Positions 26,800 to 35,056 of a stretch of DNA of 64,000 nt are shown one piece after another. Below the pieces are notes generated by a model, which saw only the letters and a program-made list of their open reading frames with translations, did not search any database and was not told where the DNA came from. Made by a program: the position numbers and the translations under genes. Source of the stretch: Caloramator quimbayensis (GTDB taxonomy: Bacteria; Bacillota; Clostridia; Clostridiales; Caloramatoraceae). Location of the stretch: the NCBI RefSeq assembly GCF_900167605.1, contig NZ_FUYH01000009.1, forward strand, positions 57,819 through 121,818, written 5' to 3'. Each line of letters opens with the position of its first letter. The first letter of the stretch is position 1.

Positions 26800-26875
26800 T
26801 GGAGCGGAAGACGGGACTCGAACCCGCGACGTTCACCTTGGCAAGGTGACGCTCTACCAACTGAGCCACTCCCGC
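26800..26875 (-). tRNA. tRNA-Gly (GCC)
   Basis: Acceptor GCGGGAG pairs with CTTCCGC (one G:T pair), T-loop TTCGAGT, anticodon loop TTGCCAA, encoded CCA. Six nt separate it from tRNA-Cys. Confidence 0.97.
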
Positions 26876-26880
26876 ATAAA

Positions 26881-26956
26881 TGGTGGCCAGAGCCGGAATC
26901 GAACCAGCGACACGAGGATTTTCAGTCCACTGCTCTACCGACTGAGCTATCTGGCC
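26881..26956 (-). tRNA. tRNA-Phe (GAA)
   Basis: Acceptor GGCCAGA pairs with TCTGGCC, T-loop TTCGATT, anticodon loop CTGAAAA, encoded CCA. This tRNA is the expected ligand of the Phe T-box elsewhere in the window. Confidence 0.97.
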
Positions 26957-26960
26957 ATGT

Positions 26961-27037
26961 TGGCGACCCAGAAGGGGCTCGAACCCTCGACCTCCGGCGT
27001 GACAGGCCGGCACTCTAACCAACTGAGCTACTGGGCC
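26961..27037 (-). tRNA. tRNA-Asp (GTC)
   Basis: Acceptor GGCCCAG pairs with CTGGGTC, T-loop TTCGAGC, anticodon loop CTGTCAC, encoded CCA and a G discriminator as expected for tRNA-Asp. Confidence 0.97.
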
Positions 27038-27042
27038 GTATG

Positions 27043-27118
27043 TGGTGGGAACAATAGGGCTCGAACCTATGACCCTCTGCTTGTAAGGCAGATGCTCTCC
27101 CAGCTGAGCTATGCTCCC
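27043..27118 (-). tRNA. tRNA-Val (TAC)
   Basis: Acceptor GGGAGCA pairs with TGTTCCC, T-loop TTCGAGC, anticodon loop CTTACAA, encoded CCA. First tRNA of the operon; it reads GTA, the specifier codon of the Val T-box at 44282. Confidence 0.97.
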
Positions 27119-27138
27119 ACTTCTTTGTGACGATTATT

Positions 27139-27167
27139 ATTGTATCATGCGGGCATCTATTTGTCAA
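27139..27167 (-). promoter_or_regulatory. SigA-type promoter of the tRNA operon
   Basis: Minus strand: TTGACA, 17-nt spacer, TACAAT, about 20 nt before tRNA-Val. No start codon or ribosome binding site intervenes. Confidence 0.88.
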
Positions 27168-27271
27168 CTGCTTACCGCTCTTTTATTTTTTACTCTCTCT
27201 CGCAGCGACATTTATTATAATAACCTGAAATCGTCATTATGTCAACACTATTTTTATATTTTTTTCATTGA

Positions 27272-28150
27272 TTATTTAGCGCTGTCAATCAGGCTTTCAA
27301 TCTCCTTTTCATCGAATTCATAGGTCTTATCGCAAAAATGGCACTGCATCTGAATGTGCTTATCTTCGTTTTTAAGTTTTAAAAGTTCATCCCTTCCAAG
27401 GGCAATAAGGGCTCTTTCAACTCTTTCCCTTGAACAGTCGCATACATAATCTATATCTATTTTTTCATAGATTTTAAGATCCATATCATCAAAGAGCATA
27501 TTAAGTATTTCTTCCCCTGTTTTGCCTTCTGCAATTAAAGATGACAGGGGCGGTATCTCATGAAGTCTGAAGGTTATAATATCTCCAAGCATTTCATTTG
27601 CACCTGGAAGCATCTGTACTAAAAGCCCTCCAGCAGCTTTAATAGTGGTATCCCTGTCAACTAAAACCCCAAGGGCAAGGGCAGAGGGTACCTGCTCTGA
27701 AACTACGAAATAATAGGCAATATCATCGCCAATCTCTCCCGATTGAATAGGAACCTGACCAACGTAAGGGTCTTTCAGCCCCATATCCTTTACAACTGTC
27801 AGCATTCCGTTTCTTCCAACAGCTCCTCCAACATCTAATTTACCCTTAGAATTCAAAGGAAGGTCTGCCTTAGGATTAGATACATATCCCTTAACATTTC
27901 CCTTTGAATTTGAGCATACTACCACATTTCCTAAGGGGCCTCCCCCATTCATAGTAATAGTAAGGTTATCCTTATCTCCTTTTAGCATAAGTCCCATAAT
28001 TGAACCTGCAGTTAAAGTCCTTCCAAGGGCAGCTGAAGCTGTAGGACTTAAGTCGTGTATCTTCCTCGCCTTTTCAACTATATCTGTAGAAACAGCCATA
28101 AAAAGCCTTATATCCCCATTTGATGCTGTAGCTCTTAAAACGTATCCCAT
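27272..28150 (-). CDS. hslO: Hsp33 redox-regulated holdase chaperone
   Basis: A 292-residue Hsp33. It is inactive when its four C-terminal cysteines bind zinc and becomes a holdase when they are oxidised. Seen: N-domain MGYVLRATASNGDIRLFMAV, the conserved MNGGGPLGNVVVCSNSKGNV, and C-terminal CDCS (about 234) plus CHFC (about 267), the C-x-C and C-x-x-C zinc ligands. Full length. The start is ATG 28150, with AAGGAGGAATAAT upstream; a further seven codons in frame are not used. It abuts the methyltransferase gene, so co-transcribed. Fits an anaerobe facing oxidative stress. Confidence 0.96.
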   Translation of the reverse strand: MGYVLRATASNGDIRLFMAVSTDIVEKARKIHDLSPTASAALGRTLTAGSIMGLMLKGDKDNLTITMNGGGPLGNVVVCSNSKGNVKGYVSNPKADLPLNSKGKLDVGGAVGRNGMLTVVKDMGLKDPYVGQVPIQSGEIGDDIAYYFVVSEQVPSALALGVLVDRDTTIKAAGGLLVQMLPGANEMLGDIITFRLHEIPPLSSLIAEGKTGEEILNMLFDDMDLKIYEKIDIDYVCDCSRERVERALIALGRDELLKLKNEDKHIQMQCHFCDKTYEFDEKEIESLIDSAK

Positions 28151-28151
28151 A

Positions 28152-28895
28152 TTATTCCTCCTTCTTTGCAATAAAAACTGCTCTCATACTTTTATCTTTA
28201 ATATTTGTAAGGTTATAATCATCATATATCTCTATATCTTTAAACTTAGCAATGTAAAGATATTCTTTTATTTTACCCAAATCATGAGCCCTTTGAATGT
28301 GATTTTCATCAAACCTTTTATAAAGGTTTTCCTCCTTTACAAAGAAGGTTATATACATTTCGATTATATCATCTTCTAAGTAATTATCCCAAATATAGCA
28401 AAGGTTATCCTCATTTAGTGTAAAGGTGTTATTCCCTATTATATTTTTTAACTTATAGGGTGTGCTTATGTCAAACATAAAATATCCATAAGAACTCAAA
28501 TGATTATATACCCTTTTAAAACTTTCTATTATATCATTCTCTTCTATTATGTAATTATACCCATCACAAAAGCTGAATACATAGTCGTATTTTTTATTTA
28601 TATTAAAATCTCTCATATCCTGATTTATAAAATTTATTTTATATCTTTTAAGCCTTAGTTTTTCCTGTGCTATAGAAAGCATATCCGATGATAAATCGAG
28701 GGCCGTTACATCAGCTCCCCTTTCTTTCAGCCTTAATGTCATATTTCCTGTTCCACACCCTAATTCTAAAACATTTTTTTGTTTTAAGCTCATGCCTTTA
28801 TTTTCAAAATAGCTCTCAACAAAAAAAATCCATTTATCGTAATCTATATCTATCATTTTGTCATATATACCCGACAGTTCTATATATTGATTCAT
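28152..28895 (-). CDS. Class I SAM-dependent methyltransferase
   Basis: A 247-residue methyltransferase with the class I Rossmann fold. Motif I is VLELGCGTGNMTLRLKERGA (about 43-62), motif II/acidic loop VTALDLSSDMLSIAQ, then NFINQDMRDFNINKKYDYVF (motif IV region). The C-terminal half resembles small-molecule/Methyltransf_25 groups such as YqeM-like proteins. Substrate unknown. SD region upstream GGATGAAGC. First gene of a two-gene unit with hslO, divergent from manA. Confidence 0.86.
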   Translation of the reverse strand: MNQYIELSGIYDKMIDIDYDKWIFFVESYFENKGMSLKQKNVLELGCGTGNMTLRLKERGADVTALDLSSDMLSIAQEKLRLKRYKINFINQDMRDFNINKKYDYVFSFCDGYNYIIEENDIIESFKRVYNHLSSYGYFMFDISTPYKLKNIIGNNTFTLNEDNLCYIWDNYLEDDIIEMYITFFVKEENLYKRFDENHIQRAHDLGKIKEYLYIAKFKDIEIYDDYNLTNIKDKSMRAVFIAKKEE

Positions 28896-28920
28896 AATGC
28901 TTCATCCTTTTACCTTTAAT

Positions 28921-28949
28921 TTGCTTCTTAATATATTATATCTTATAAT
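28921..28949 (+). promoter_or_regulatory. Probable SigA-type promoter of manA
   Basis: TTGCTT, 17-nt spacer, TATAAT, 34 nt before the manA start codon and its AGGAGG site. Confidence 0.65.
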
Positions 28950-28982
28950 TTTAAATATAACAGATATAGGAGGTTAAAATTT

Positions 28983-29942
28983 ATGCTTTATCCATTATTT
29001 TTTGAGCCTGTATATAAAAATATAATATGGGGCGGAAGAGATTTTGAAAGACTCTTTAATAGACAGCTTCCTGAGGGAAAAATTGGTGAGAGCTGGGAGA
29101 TATGCTGCCACAAAAACGGTATGAGCATAGTATCAAACGGAAGCCTAAAGGGACTTACACTTAAAGAAATAATAGAAAGATACAAAGAAGAAATTCTTGG
29201 TGTAAAATGCACAAATACTTCTACCTTCCCCCTTCTAATAAAATTCATAGATGCAAAGGATAAGCTTTCAATACAGGTTCATCCTGATGACGATTATGCT
29301 CTTTTAAATGAGGGTGATATGGGGAAAACAGAGATGTGGTACATAATAGATGCAAAGGAAGATGCAAAGCTGATTTACGGCGTAAAAATGGGAACCTCAA
29401 AAGAAGACTTTAAAAAAGCTATTTTAGATGGAAATCTTGAGGAATATGTAAACTATGTTAATGTAAAAAAAGGAGATTGTGTGTTTATACCTTCTGGAAC
29501 GGTACATGCTATACTTGATGGAATAGTTGTTGCTGAAATTCAGCAAAACAGCGATACGACTTACAGGGTTTATGACTACAACAGGGTTGATTCAAAGGGA
29601 ATGAAAAGGGATCTTCATGTTGAAAAGGCGTTAGATGTAATAAATTTCGATTTTGAAGGAAAAGTCGATAAAAAGAATGAAATAGTCTATGATGGATTTA
29701 AAGTAGAAAATATTGCAGAATGTAAGTATTTCGCTGTTGATAAGATAAGCGTAAATAAGTGCTATAAAGATAAGTGCAGCGGAGAGACTTTCCACGCCTA
29801 TACAGCAGTTGAAGGAGAAGGAGAGTTAATACATAATAACATAAACTATAAAATAAATTCAGGAAACAGTTTTCTTATGCCTTCTTCAATTGGAGAATAT
29901 GAGATAAGAGGAAACATTACTCTTTTGAAATCCTATTTATAA
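28983..29942 (+). CDS. manA: Mannose-6-phosphate isomerase, type I
   Basis: A 319-residue zinc cupin that interconverts fructose-6-P and mannose-6-P. Seen: PLFFEPVYKNIIWGGRDFER start, zinc ligands Q/H in LSIQVHPDD (about 98-102), E in GKTEMWYII (about 118) and H in FIPSGTVHAIL (about 166-174), and the catalytic-side AEIQQNSDTTYRVYDYNR. The short length matches the Bacillus-type enzyme. SD AGGAGG 7 nt upstream. Its stop codon touches the stop codon of the converging spore-protein gene with no gap. Product could feed the glycosyl chemistry of surface polysaccharides. Confidence 0.95.
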   Translation: MLYPLFFEPVYKNIIWGGRDFERLFNRQLPEGKIGESWEICCHKNGMSIVSNGSLKGLTLKEIIERYKEEILGVKCTNTSTFPLLIKFIDAKDKLSIQVHPDDDYALLNEGDMGKTEMWYIIDAKEDAKLIYGVKMGTSKEDFKKAILDGNLEEYVNYVNVKKGDCVFIPSGTVHAILDGIVVAEIQQNSDTTYRVYDYNRVDSKGMKRDLHVEKALDVINFDFEGKVDKKNEIVYDGFKVENIAECKYFAVDKISVNKCYKDKCSGETFHAYTAVEGEGELIHNNINYKINSGNSFLMPSSIGEYEIRGNITLLKSYL

Positions 29943-30176
29943 TTATTTTTTGTTCCACATTCTCCCTGATTCTTTGTTCTTTTGAGTCATAATTCCTCCT
30001 ATCCTCCCTGTTTCCTCCGCTGTAAGACCGCTCCATCCAAACTTTTTTACTTTATCTCCAAGACCTAATTCTTCAGCTATTTCATATTTTATTTTTTCCC
30101 TCTCCTTTTCTTCATCAGTGAGTTCCTTTTTAGCTTTTATTTTAGCCTTAACTATCTTTTTAAAAGGAGTTGTCAT
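29943..30176 (-). CDS. Alpha/beta-type small acid-soluble spore protein
   Basis: A 77-residue SASP-like protein. Such proteins coat spore DNA and are a nitrogen store on germination. Seen: basic N-terminus (FKKIVKAKIKAKKELTDEEK), then KYEIAEELGLGDKVKKFGW and GLTAEETGRIGGIMTQK, matching the two alpha/beta SASP motifs (E-I-A-x-E-L-G and G-x-I/V-G-G-x-M), where GPR protease cleaves within the first. It is longer and more basic at the N-terminus than the second SASP at 38701. SD GGGGGCGATAG. Stop codons of this gene and manA abut. Confidence 0.85.
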   Translation of the reverse strand: MTTPFKKIVKAKIKAKKELTDEEKEREKIKYEIAEELGLGDKVKKFGWSGLTAEETGRIGGIMTQKNKESGRMWNKK

Positions 30177-30379
30177 ACTATCGCCCCCTTCTGATATTAT
30201 ATATTATTGCTTATGTAAATTTTTTTATGTATAAAAAGCTTTCTATATTGCAGCTTAATTATTTTTATTTATTTTTTTGCATAAATATAATAATCAAAAT
30301 CTTTATTTATTTTTCAAATATGTTATAATACTTTTTAATAATCATAAAATAGATTGAAGACTTTTTAAGGAGGTATATT

Positions 30380-31363
30380 ATGGGTATTAAGCTGGCTGTA
30401 GTTGGTGCTACTGGAATGGTAGGAAGAAAATTTCTTGAAGTTTTAGAGGAAAGAAATCTTCCAATCGATAAATTTTATGTATTTGCTTCAGCAAAATCAA
30501 AAGGTTCAGTTCTTAAATTTCAAGGAAAGGAATACGAGGTTGAAGAATTAAAAGAAGACTCCTTTGACAGAGGTATAGATATTGCTCTATTTTCTGCTGG
30601 GGCTTCAACGAGCCTTAAATTTGCAAAAATAGCTGCATCTAAGGGTTGTGTTGTTATAGACAACAGCAGTGCTTGGAGAATGGATGATACTGTCCCCCTA
30701 ATAGTTCCTGAGGTTAACCCTGAGGATATAAAATGGCACAACGGTATAATAGCAAATCCAAACTGCTCTACTATTCAGGCTGTAGTTGCACTAAAACCCC
30801 TCGATGACAGATTTGAAATAAAAAGAATAGTTTATTCAACCTATCAGGCTGTTTCTGGCGCTGGAATGGGAGGATATGACGACCTTTTAAACGGAGTAAA
30901 GGGAATTCCTCAGAAGAAATTCCCACATCCTATAGCCTATAACGTTCTTCCTCACATAGATGTATTCCTTGAAAACGGATATACAAAGGAAGAAATGAAA
31001 ATGATAAATGAAACAAGAAAAATAATGCACAGACCAGATTTAAAAATAACAGCAACAACGGTAAGGGTTCCTGTATTTTACGGCCACAGCGAATCAATAA
31101 ATGTTGAGTTCAATAGAACTTTTGAGATGAGTCAAATTTTTGATGCTCTTAAAAATGCACCGGGTATTGTATTAGAGGATAATCCTTCTATGAATAAATA
31201 TCCAATGCCTATAAATGCAGAAAATAAAGATGAAGTTTTTGTTGGAAGAATAAGAAGAGATGAAAGCGTAGATAATGGAATAAATATGTGGGTTGTTGCA
31301 GACAACATTAGAAAAGGTGCTGCTACAAACGCTGTTCAAATTGCTCAGCTTCTTATAAAATAG
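30380..31363 (+). CDS. asd: Aspartate-semialdehyde dehydrogenase
   Basis: A 327-residue enzyme reducing beta-aspartyl phosphate to aspartate semialdehyde with NADPH, entry to lysine, threonine and methionine. Seen: AVVGATGMVGRKFLEVLEER (NADP-binding, residues 5-24), FSAGASTSLKFA, VIDNSSAWRMDD, catalytic Cys in IANPNCSTIQ (about 127) and the His in RVPVFYGHSESI. Full length. AAGGAGG 7 nt before the ATG; a TATAAT box at 30324 is a candidate -10, with a weak -35. First gene of the diaminopimelate operon; no lysine riboswitch is seen in the 200-bp leader. Confidence 0.97.
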   Translation: MGIKLAVVGATGMVGRKFLEVLEERNLPIDKFYVFASAKSKGSVLKFQGKEYEVEELKEDSFDRGIDIALFSAGASTSLKFAKIAASKGCVVIDNSSAWRMDDTVPLIVPEVNPEDIKWHNGIIANPNCSTIQAVVALKPLDDRFEIKRIVYSTYQAVSGAGMGGYDDLLNGVKGIPQKKFPHPIAYNVLPHIDVFLENGYTKEEMKMINETRKIMHRPDLKITATTVRVPVFYGHSESINVEFNRTFEMSQIFDALKNAPGIVLEDNPSMNKYPMPINAENKDEVFVGRIRRDESVDNGINMWVVADNIRKGAATNAVQIAQLLIK

Positions 31364-31440
31364 GTTTAAATTGTGCTGTAAATAATACCTTATAAGGCAT
31401 ATAATATTATTAGATTATTTTTTATGAAAGGATGATTATA

Positions 31441-32328
31441 ATGAGCCTTTTTACAGGATCCGGAGTTGCAATAATAACCCCCTTTAATGAAAACGGCGTT
31501 GACTTTAAAAAGCTCGAGGAACTTTTGGAATGGCAGATAAGCGAAAAGACTGATGCTGTTATAATATGTGGAACCACCGGCGAAGCTTCAACGATGAGCG
31601 AGCAGGAAAGAAAGGAAACAATCAAATTTACTGTAGATGTTGTTAAGGGAAGAATTCCTGTAATTGCCGGAACAGGAAGCAACAATACAAAAGCTGCAAT
31701 AGAAATGAGCAAGTGGGCTGAGAGCATTGGAGTTGACGGTCTTTTAGTTATTACCCCCTACTATAATAAGACAACCCAAAGAGGCTGCATTGAACATTTT
31801 AAAGCTATAGCTTCAAGCGTTACAAAACCGATAATAATATATAACGTTCCATCAAGGACAGGTCTTAATATACTCCCTGAAACTCTTTATGAGCTCTCTA
31901 AAATAGACAATATAGTTGCAGTAAAGGAAGCAAGCTCTAATATCGTTCAAATCGCTGAAATCGCACAGCTTTGCGGTGACAGCCTCGATATATATTCAGG
32001 AAATGATGATCAGATACTTCCTCTTTTATCCCTCGGAGCAAAGGGAGTAATTTCAGTTGTTGCTAATATACTCCCAAAGGATACCCATGATTTATGCGAA
32101 AAATATTTTACAGGAGATATTGAAGGTTCAAGAGAACTTCAGCTAAAGATGCTTCCGCTTGTAAAGGCTCTGTTTATAGAAACCAATCCAATTCCTGTTA
32201 AGGCTGCAATGAACCTTATGGGAATGAATGTAGGCACTTTAAGGCTTCCACTTGTTGAAATGTCCCAAAAGGGACTTGAAGTTCTCAAAAAAGAAATGAT
32301 TAAATACGGAATAAGCATACAGGGGTGA
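31441..32328 (+). CDS. dapA: 4-hydroxy-tetrahydrodipicolinate synthase
   Basis: A 295-residue TIM-barrel class I aldolase condensing aspartate semialdehyde with pyruvate. Seen: [17 protein letters not shown], the pyruvate-binding [13 protein letters not shown] (about 43-55), proton-relay Tyr at about 133 in [11 protein letters not shown], and Schiff-base Lys at about 161 in [10 protein letters not shown]. Start ATG 31441 after AAAGGATG; an earlier ATG three codons upstream lies within that site. It follows asd after a 77-bp gap and precedes dapB by 4 bp. Confidence 0.97.
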   Translation: MSLFTGSGVAIITPFNENGVDFKKLEELLEWQISEKTDAVIICGTTGEASTMSEQERKETIKFTVDVVKGRIPVIAGTGSNNTKAAIEMSKWAESIGVDGLLVITPYYNKTTQRGCIEHFKAIASSVTKPIIIYNVPSRTGLNILPETLYELSKIDNIVAVKEASSNIVQIAEIAQLCGDSLDIYSGNDDQILPLLSLGAKGVISVVANILPKDTHDLCEKYFTGDIEGSRELQLKMLPLVKALFIETNPIPVKAAMNLMGMNVGTLRLPLVEMSQKGLEVLKKEMIKYGISIQG

Positions 32329-32332
32329 TTTA

Positions 32333-33088
32333 ATGAGGGTTTTACTGCATGGATGTAACGGAAGAATGGGGCAGGTTCTGTCAAGATTAATAAGTGGAAT
32401 GGATGATGCAAAGGTAGTATGCGGAGTTGACAGCAACATAGATAAAATAATAAATAGTTATCCCGTATATCCCTCTTTATCAGAAGTTAAGGAAGAGGTT
32501 GATGTACTAATTGATTTTTCAAATCATTCCTGCCTCGATTCAATATTAAAATTCGGACTTGATAGAAAAGTTCCCCTAATAATTTGTACAACAGGCTTTT
32601 CCCCTGAGGAAAAGCAAAAGATGGTTGAATCTTCAAAGCATATACCTATACTAAATTCAGCTAATATGTCTCTTGGAGTAAATCTTATTATATCCCTTGT
32701 AAAGCAGGCTGCTGCAGTTTTATACAAGGACTTTGACATTGAAATCGTTGAAAAGCATCATAATCAAAAACTCGATTCTCCAAGCGGTACTGCCCTATCA
32801 ATAGCAGACGCAATAAACAGTTCTCTTGATAATAAATTTGAATACAAATACGGAAGATACGGTAAAACAGAAAAGAGAACTAAAAACGAAATAGGTATAC
32901 ACGCAGTAAGGGGAGGCGCTATTGTTGGAGAACACGATGTAATATTTGCAGGCGGTGGAGAAATAGTTGAAATATCCCACAGCGCATTATCCCGTGATGT
33001 ATTTGGATATGGTGCAATAAGAGCAGCACAGTTTATAATTGGAAAAGCTCCGGGATTTTACAGCATGAAGGATGTAATTGAAGAATAG
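32333..33088 (+). CDS. dapB: 4-hydroxy-tetrahydrodipicolinate reductase
   Basis: A 251-residue NAD(P)H-dependent reductase forming tetrahydrodipicolinate. Seen: the dinucleotide fold VLLHGCNGRMGQVLS (3-17), CTTGFSPEEK, NSANMSLGVNLI, the catalytic EIVEKHHNQKLDSPSGTAL (about 141-159, His pair and Lys), and RGGAIVGEHDVIFAG. Full length. It starts 4 nt after the dapA stop, with GGGGTG in the end of dapA as the ribosome binding site. Tightly coupled to dapA. Confidence 0.97.
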   Translation: MRVLLHGCNGRMGQVLSRLISGMDDAKVVCGVDSNIDKIINSYPVYPSLSEVKEEVDVLIDFSNHSCLDSILKFGLDRKVPLIICTTGFSPEEKQKMVESSKHIPILNSANMSLGVNLIISLVKQAAAVLYKDFDIEIVEKHHNQKLDSPSGTALSIADAINSSLDNKFEYKYGRYGKTEKRTKNEIGIHAVRGGAIVGEHDVIFAGGGEIVEISHSALSRDVFGYGAIRAAQFIIGKAPGFYSMKDVIEE

Positions 33089-33093
33089 CTATA

Positions 33094-33121
33094 GCCCATA
33101 ATACTTTTATGTATTATGGGC
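33094..33121. repeat. Perfect 11-bp hairpin after dapB, related to the palindromic repeat
   Basis: GCCCATAATAC, loop TTTTAT, GTATTATGGGC, then ATAATTTT, 5 nt after the dapB stop codon. GCCCATAATACT is shared with the right arm of the 191-bp palindrome, so this may be an internally deleted copy. It could act as a weak intra-operon terminator or mRNA-processing hairpin before patA. Confidence 0.6.
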
Positions 33122-33145
33122 ATAATTTTAAGAAAGGGTGAAAGA

Positions 33146-34300
33146 ATGGAACACCTTATAAACGAAAGAGTAAAAAATATAGAAATATCAGGTATAAGAA
33201 AGTTTTACAATCTATTATCTAAATATGATGATGTTTTATCCCTTACAATTGGTCAGCCAGATTTTCAAACCCCTCAGCATATAAAAGATGCTGCAAAATC
33301 AGCCCTCTATGAGAATAAAACTGTATATACCCACAATGCAGGGCTATTAGAACTTAGGAAGGCAGCTTCAAAGTTTGTAAAAATAAAATATAACCTTAAT
33401 TACAATGAGGATGAGATAATAGTTACAAACGGAGGGAGTGAGGCAATAGATACTTCCCTTAGGACAATACTTGATGAGGGATGCGAAGTTATACTGCCAT
33501 GCCCTGTTTATCCTGGATATGAGCCAATCATCAGACTTTGCGGTGCTGTGCCGGTTTATGCTGATGTTAGAGACAGCGGTTTTAAGCTGACTCCTGAAAA
33601 GATAAAAGAAAAATTAACATCAAAAACCCGCTGCATAATACTGCCCTACCCTTCTAACCCAACAGGAGCAGTTTTAACCAAGGATGAGCTTTTATCTATT
33701 GCACAGATTATAAAAGATAAAGATGTATTCATATTATCCGATGAAATATACAGCGAGCTTGTTTATGATATACCTCACTTATCTATTGCTTCGATAGAAT
33801 CAGTTAGGAATAAAACAATAGTTATTAACGGGCTTTCAAAATCCCATTCAATGACCGGGTTTAGAATAGGCTTTATATTTGCACCATCCTATATAACAAA
33901 GCATGCCCTAAAGGTTCATCAATATAACTGCACCTGTGCATGCACTATAAGCCAATATGCCGCCCTCGAGGCTTTAACAAAGGGAATTGATGATTCAAAG
34001 TATATGAAAACTGAATACAAAAAAAGACGGGATTATGTGTATGAGAGACTTCTTAATATGGGTTTTGAGGTTAATAAACCCGATGGTGCCTTTTACATAT
34101 TCCCCTCTATTAAAAAATTCAATATTAAATCCCTTGATTTTGCATTGAAACTTCTTGAGTGTAAAAGAGTTGCTGTCGTACCAGGCGATGCCTTTTCAAG
34201 TTATGGTGAAGGATATATAAGAATATCCTATGCTTACTCAATGGAAACTTTAAAGGAAGCATTAAACAGAATAGAAGACTTTATAAATACTCAGTTTTAA
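33146..34300 (+). CDS. patA: Class I aminotransferase, probable N-acetyl-LL-diaminopimelate aminotransferase
   Basis: A 384-residue PLP enzyme of aminotransferase subfamily I. In the acetyl branch of lysine synthesis PatA converts N-acetyl-2-amino-6-ketopimelate to N-acetyl-diaminopimelate. Seen: LSLTIGQPDFQTPQHIKDA, VTNGGSEAIDTSLRTIL (PLP phosphate-binding), LPYPSNPTGAVLT, LSDEIYSELVYD, the Schiff-base Lys at about 231 in NGLSKSHSMTGFRIGF, and a C-terminal Arg in GEGYIRISYAYS. Start ATG 33146 with AGAAAGGGTG upstream. Its position between dapB and dapH, before the insertion, supports the specific role. Confidence 0.9.
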   Translation: MEHLINERVKNIEISGIRKFYNLLSKYDDVLSLTIGQPDFQTPQHIKDAAKSALYENKTVYTHNAGLLELRKAASKFVKIKYNLNYNEDEIIVTNGGSEAIDTSLRTILDEGCEVILPCPVYPGYEPIIRLCGAVPVYADVRDSGFKLTPEKIKEKLTSKTRCIILPYPSNPTGAVLTKDELLSIAQIIKDKDVFILSDEIYSELVYDIPHLSIASIESVRNKTIVINGLSKSHSMTGFRIGFIFAPSYITKHALKVHQYNCTCACTISQYAALEALTKGIDDSKYMKTEYKKRRDYVYERLLNMGFEVNKPDGAFYIFPSIKKFNIKSLDFALKLLECKRVAVVPGDAFSSYGEGYIRISYAYSMETLKEALNRIEDFINTQF

Positions 34301-34301
34301 A

Positions 34302-34330
34302 TTGACAAAAGTATAATTATGATGTTATAT
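34302..34330 (+). promoter_or_regulatory. SigA-type promoter upstream of the IS607 insertion
   Basis: TTGACA, 17-nt spacer, TTATAT (or TATATT with 18), beginning 2 nt after patA. A Shine-Dalgarno-like GGAGG follows at 34350 but has no start codon after it. Probably the former dapH promoter, now about 2.1 kb from its gene. Confidence 0.6.
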
Positions 34331-34392
34331 TATAAAAAACTCTCATTGGAGGTTTATTAACAGTTAAGGAAATTTTATAAAATTTAATAAAA

Positions 34393-34438
34393 CTCTATAT
34401 ACAAATTATAAACGGTATAGTATTTATTGTATATAGAG
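34393..34438. repeat. 46-nt inverted repeat at the left end of the IS607 element
   Basis: CTCTATATACAA and TTGTATATAGAG are perfect 12-bp complements around a 22-nt spacer. A GG dinucleotide (34414-34415) sits at the exact centre inside AACGGTA, and AACGGTA recurs at the right end (36414-36420). Serine recombinases of the IS607 type act as dimers on such sites with a GG core (family knowledge). Ends 11 nt before the tnpA start. Confidence 0.6.
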
Positions 34439-34449
34439 AGGTGATTTTA

Positions 34450-35056
34450 ATGTAATATTATAGTATTGGCGAATTTGCTAATTTGATTGGCAAAACTGAA
34501 CAAACTTTAAGGAATTGGGATAAAAATAATAATTTAAAACCTGCTTATGTAGCACCATCTGGTTTTAGATATTATTAAGAGCAGCACTTAATCAAATTCT
34601 TGGCATAAATAAAGTTATTAAACCTAAAAAAGTTATTGGTTATTGTAGAGTTTCAAGTCAAAAACAAAAAGATGATTTGGAAAGACAAATACAGTATGTT
34701 AAAGAATATATGATAGCAAAAGGTTATCAATTTGAAATAATAACAGATATAGGTAGCGGCATTAACTATAATAAAAACGGTTTAAATAAACTTATTGATA
34801 TAATAGTAAACGGTGAAGTTGAAAAGATAGTAATTCTTTATAAAGATAGACTTGTTAGATTTGGCTTTGAACTCATAGAAAATATATGTAATAAATATGG
34901 GACTACTATCGAGAGAATAGATAACACTGAAAAGCAGAAGAACAGGAACTTGTTGAAGATTTAGTACAGATAATAACAGTGTTTAGTTGTAAACTTCAAG
35001 GCAAAAGAGCAAATAAAGCTAAGAAGATGATTAAGGAGCTGACTCAATATGATTAA
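34450..35056 (+). pseudogene. tnpA: IS607 serine-recombinase transposase tnpA, broken
   Basis: The parent protein is about 200 residues: a MerR-like HTH plus a serine-resolvase domain that cuts and rejoins DNA. Three lesions are seen. Codon 2 is TAA (ATG TAA TAT TAT). A frameshift lies near 34575-34590, between HTH text reading YYSIGEFANLIGKTEQTLRN and the catalytic VIGYCRVSSQKQKDDLERQ. A second frameshift lies near 34935, after IERIDNTEK, where EEQELVEDLVQIITVFS continues in another frame. The catalytic serine (CRVSS) is intact. Its stop overlaps the tnpB start (ATGATTAA), as in intact relatives. Confidence 0.92.

Noticed and set aside
30177..30379. Lysine riboswitch upstream of asd
   Set aside because: No lysine-riboswitch core or terminator pair could be found in the leader; only a plain promoter-like region.
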